This document shows, in pieces, positions 63,420 through 64,000 of a stretch of 64,000 nt of DNA. This DNA is from Marsupella aquatica (Eukaryota > Marchantiophyta), in the NCBI GenBank assembly GCA_973895155.1, contig OZ316899.1, positions 6,386,001 through 6,450,000 on the forward strand, read 5' to 3'. Both the position numbers and the translations under genes were made by a program. The notes beneath the pieces were generated by a model. The model saw only the letters and a list, made by a program, of their open reading frames with translations. It searched no databases and was not told where the DNA came from. Within the stretch, counting starts at the first letter, position 1. Each line of letters opens with the position of its first letter.

Positions 63420-64000
63420 CTTGCCGTCTTGGCGCTTACTATGTAAAAACCAGGGTGGCCTTGACGTTTTCCAATGGTATCCTTACCCATTTGAGCTTAA
63501 ACTAACTTAATTTTTCTTAAAGGGGCTTATAAAAACTTTTAAAATTTATGGTTTTGATACTTTAACTCTCCTTTTGGATAATCACCTAATTACACAAAGA
63601 CTTATACTTTAGATTAGGAGGGAGGGCCAACAACAGAGTCACGCAAATCTTGCTATCCAAACTAGAGAGAGAGCACGCTGGCCACCCTCATTACATAGCG
63701 CTGATGGTGGATGCAAACACCACGCAACCCAACTATTAGGCATGAAATCTTCACTGGTCTATAGTTTGGCATTACATAGGAAAGTTTTTCCTTTAGTAGA
63801 AGTAGTTCTGAAGTCCTAGGCGGCAAGGGAGATCCAAATCAACTGCAGGAAGTACACACTCCCTCGTCTGGTTACTTTTCTCCAGACAACAGGATGGCAC
63901 AATACGAGCGGAATGGGAGGCGGGTTATCTTCAATCCCTACTTCACCTCCCACCTTATAGTATCCAAGGAGTGGATGAGCTTTGTAGACTTTCTTGTCTT
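63420..64000. other. Right end without recognised genes
   Basis: AT-rich sequence, then mixed sequence to the edge. A frame may start near 63895 (ATGGCACAATACGAGCGG...) and leave the window, but too little is visible to judge it. Confidence 0.35.

Overview
The window looks like nuclear DNA from a land plant with a large, repeat-rich genome. It has L1-type LINEs with the plant zf-RVT C-terminus, a Ty1/copia element with plant-style gag and pol, a CACTA (En/Spm) TNP2-type transposase with DUF4218/DUF4216-like regions, and GT-AG introns. I cannot name the species. The mix includes unusual transposase families and a methyltransferase-bearing element not typical of flowering plants, so a fern, lycophyte, bryophyte or gymnosperm is my guess (inference only). 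I see no ordinary single-copy host gene, rRNA, tRNA or CRISPR; almost everything readable is mobile-element sequence, much of it nested.

Left part (1-18.8 kb). A long uninterrupted minus-strand ORF runs off the left edge. It is a DDE-type transposase-like protein with a WRKY/GCM-type zinc finger. Divergent from it, at 2.63-6.65 kb (+), lies a spliced gene with a ParB-like domain followed by an N4/N6-type DNA methyltransferase. A second, broken copy lies inverted at 15.76-11.84 kb (-), and it too is divergent from a second, degenerate copy of the zinc-finger transposase (from 18.80 kb, +). The same head-to-head pair therefore occurs twice, which suggests a two-gene transposon: transposase plus ParB-methyltransferase. 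A 15-bp perfect palindrome, TAGCGCC(N)GGCGCTA, and its variants are scattered through this part, including three of the four introns of the better ParB-methyltransferase copy. Between the 3' ends of the two copies sits the 3' half of a CACTA element (7.48-9.86 kb).

Middle (18.8-37.2 kb). The second transposase copy is split by a 4.4-kb element carrying a 'putative plant transposon protein'-like ORF and coiled coils (22.08-26.45 kb, -) and by a 5'-truncated LINE (26.58-27.76 kb, -) with a 17-bp target-site duplication. The transposase ends in a SWIM zinc finger at about 28.5 kb. Tandem arrays built around a second dyad word, of the type CTCGG(A/C)GAC-CCTCGCCGA, fill the gaps. An element with one intact 803-codon ORF (30.31-32.72 kb) appears to interrupt an F-box-like pseudogene. 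A third fragment of the zinc-finger transposase is at 36.8-37.2 kb.

Right part (37.4-64 kb). A copia element (37443-52302) with short LTRs and a 5-bp target-site duplication contains a full-length LINE (38820-47996, 13-bp duplication), which itself contains a 2.3-kb LTR-like insertion (45067-47377). Then come a KDZ/Plavaka-like transposase remnant (about 54.8-56.0 kb, -), a MITE with the palindrome in its centre (56.5 kb), and two more elements of the plant-transposon-protein type (57.3-60.0 kb + and 62.8-61.1 kb -).
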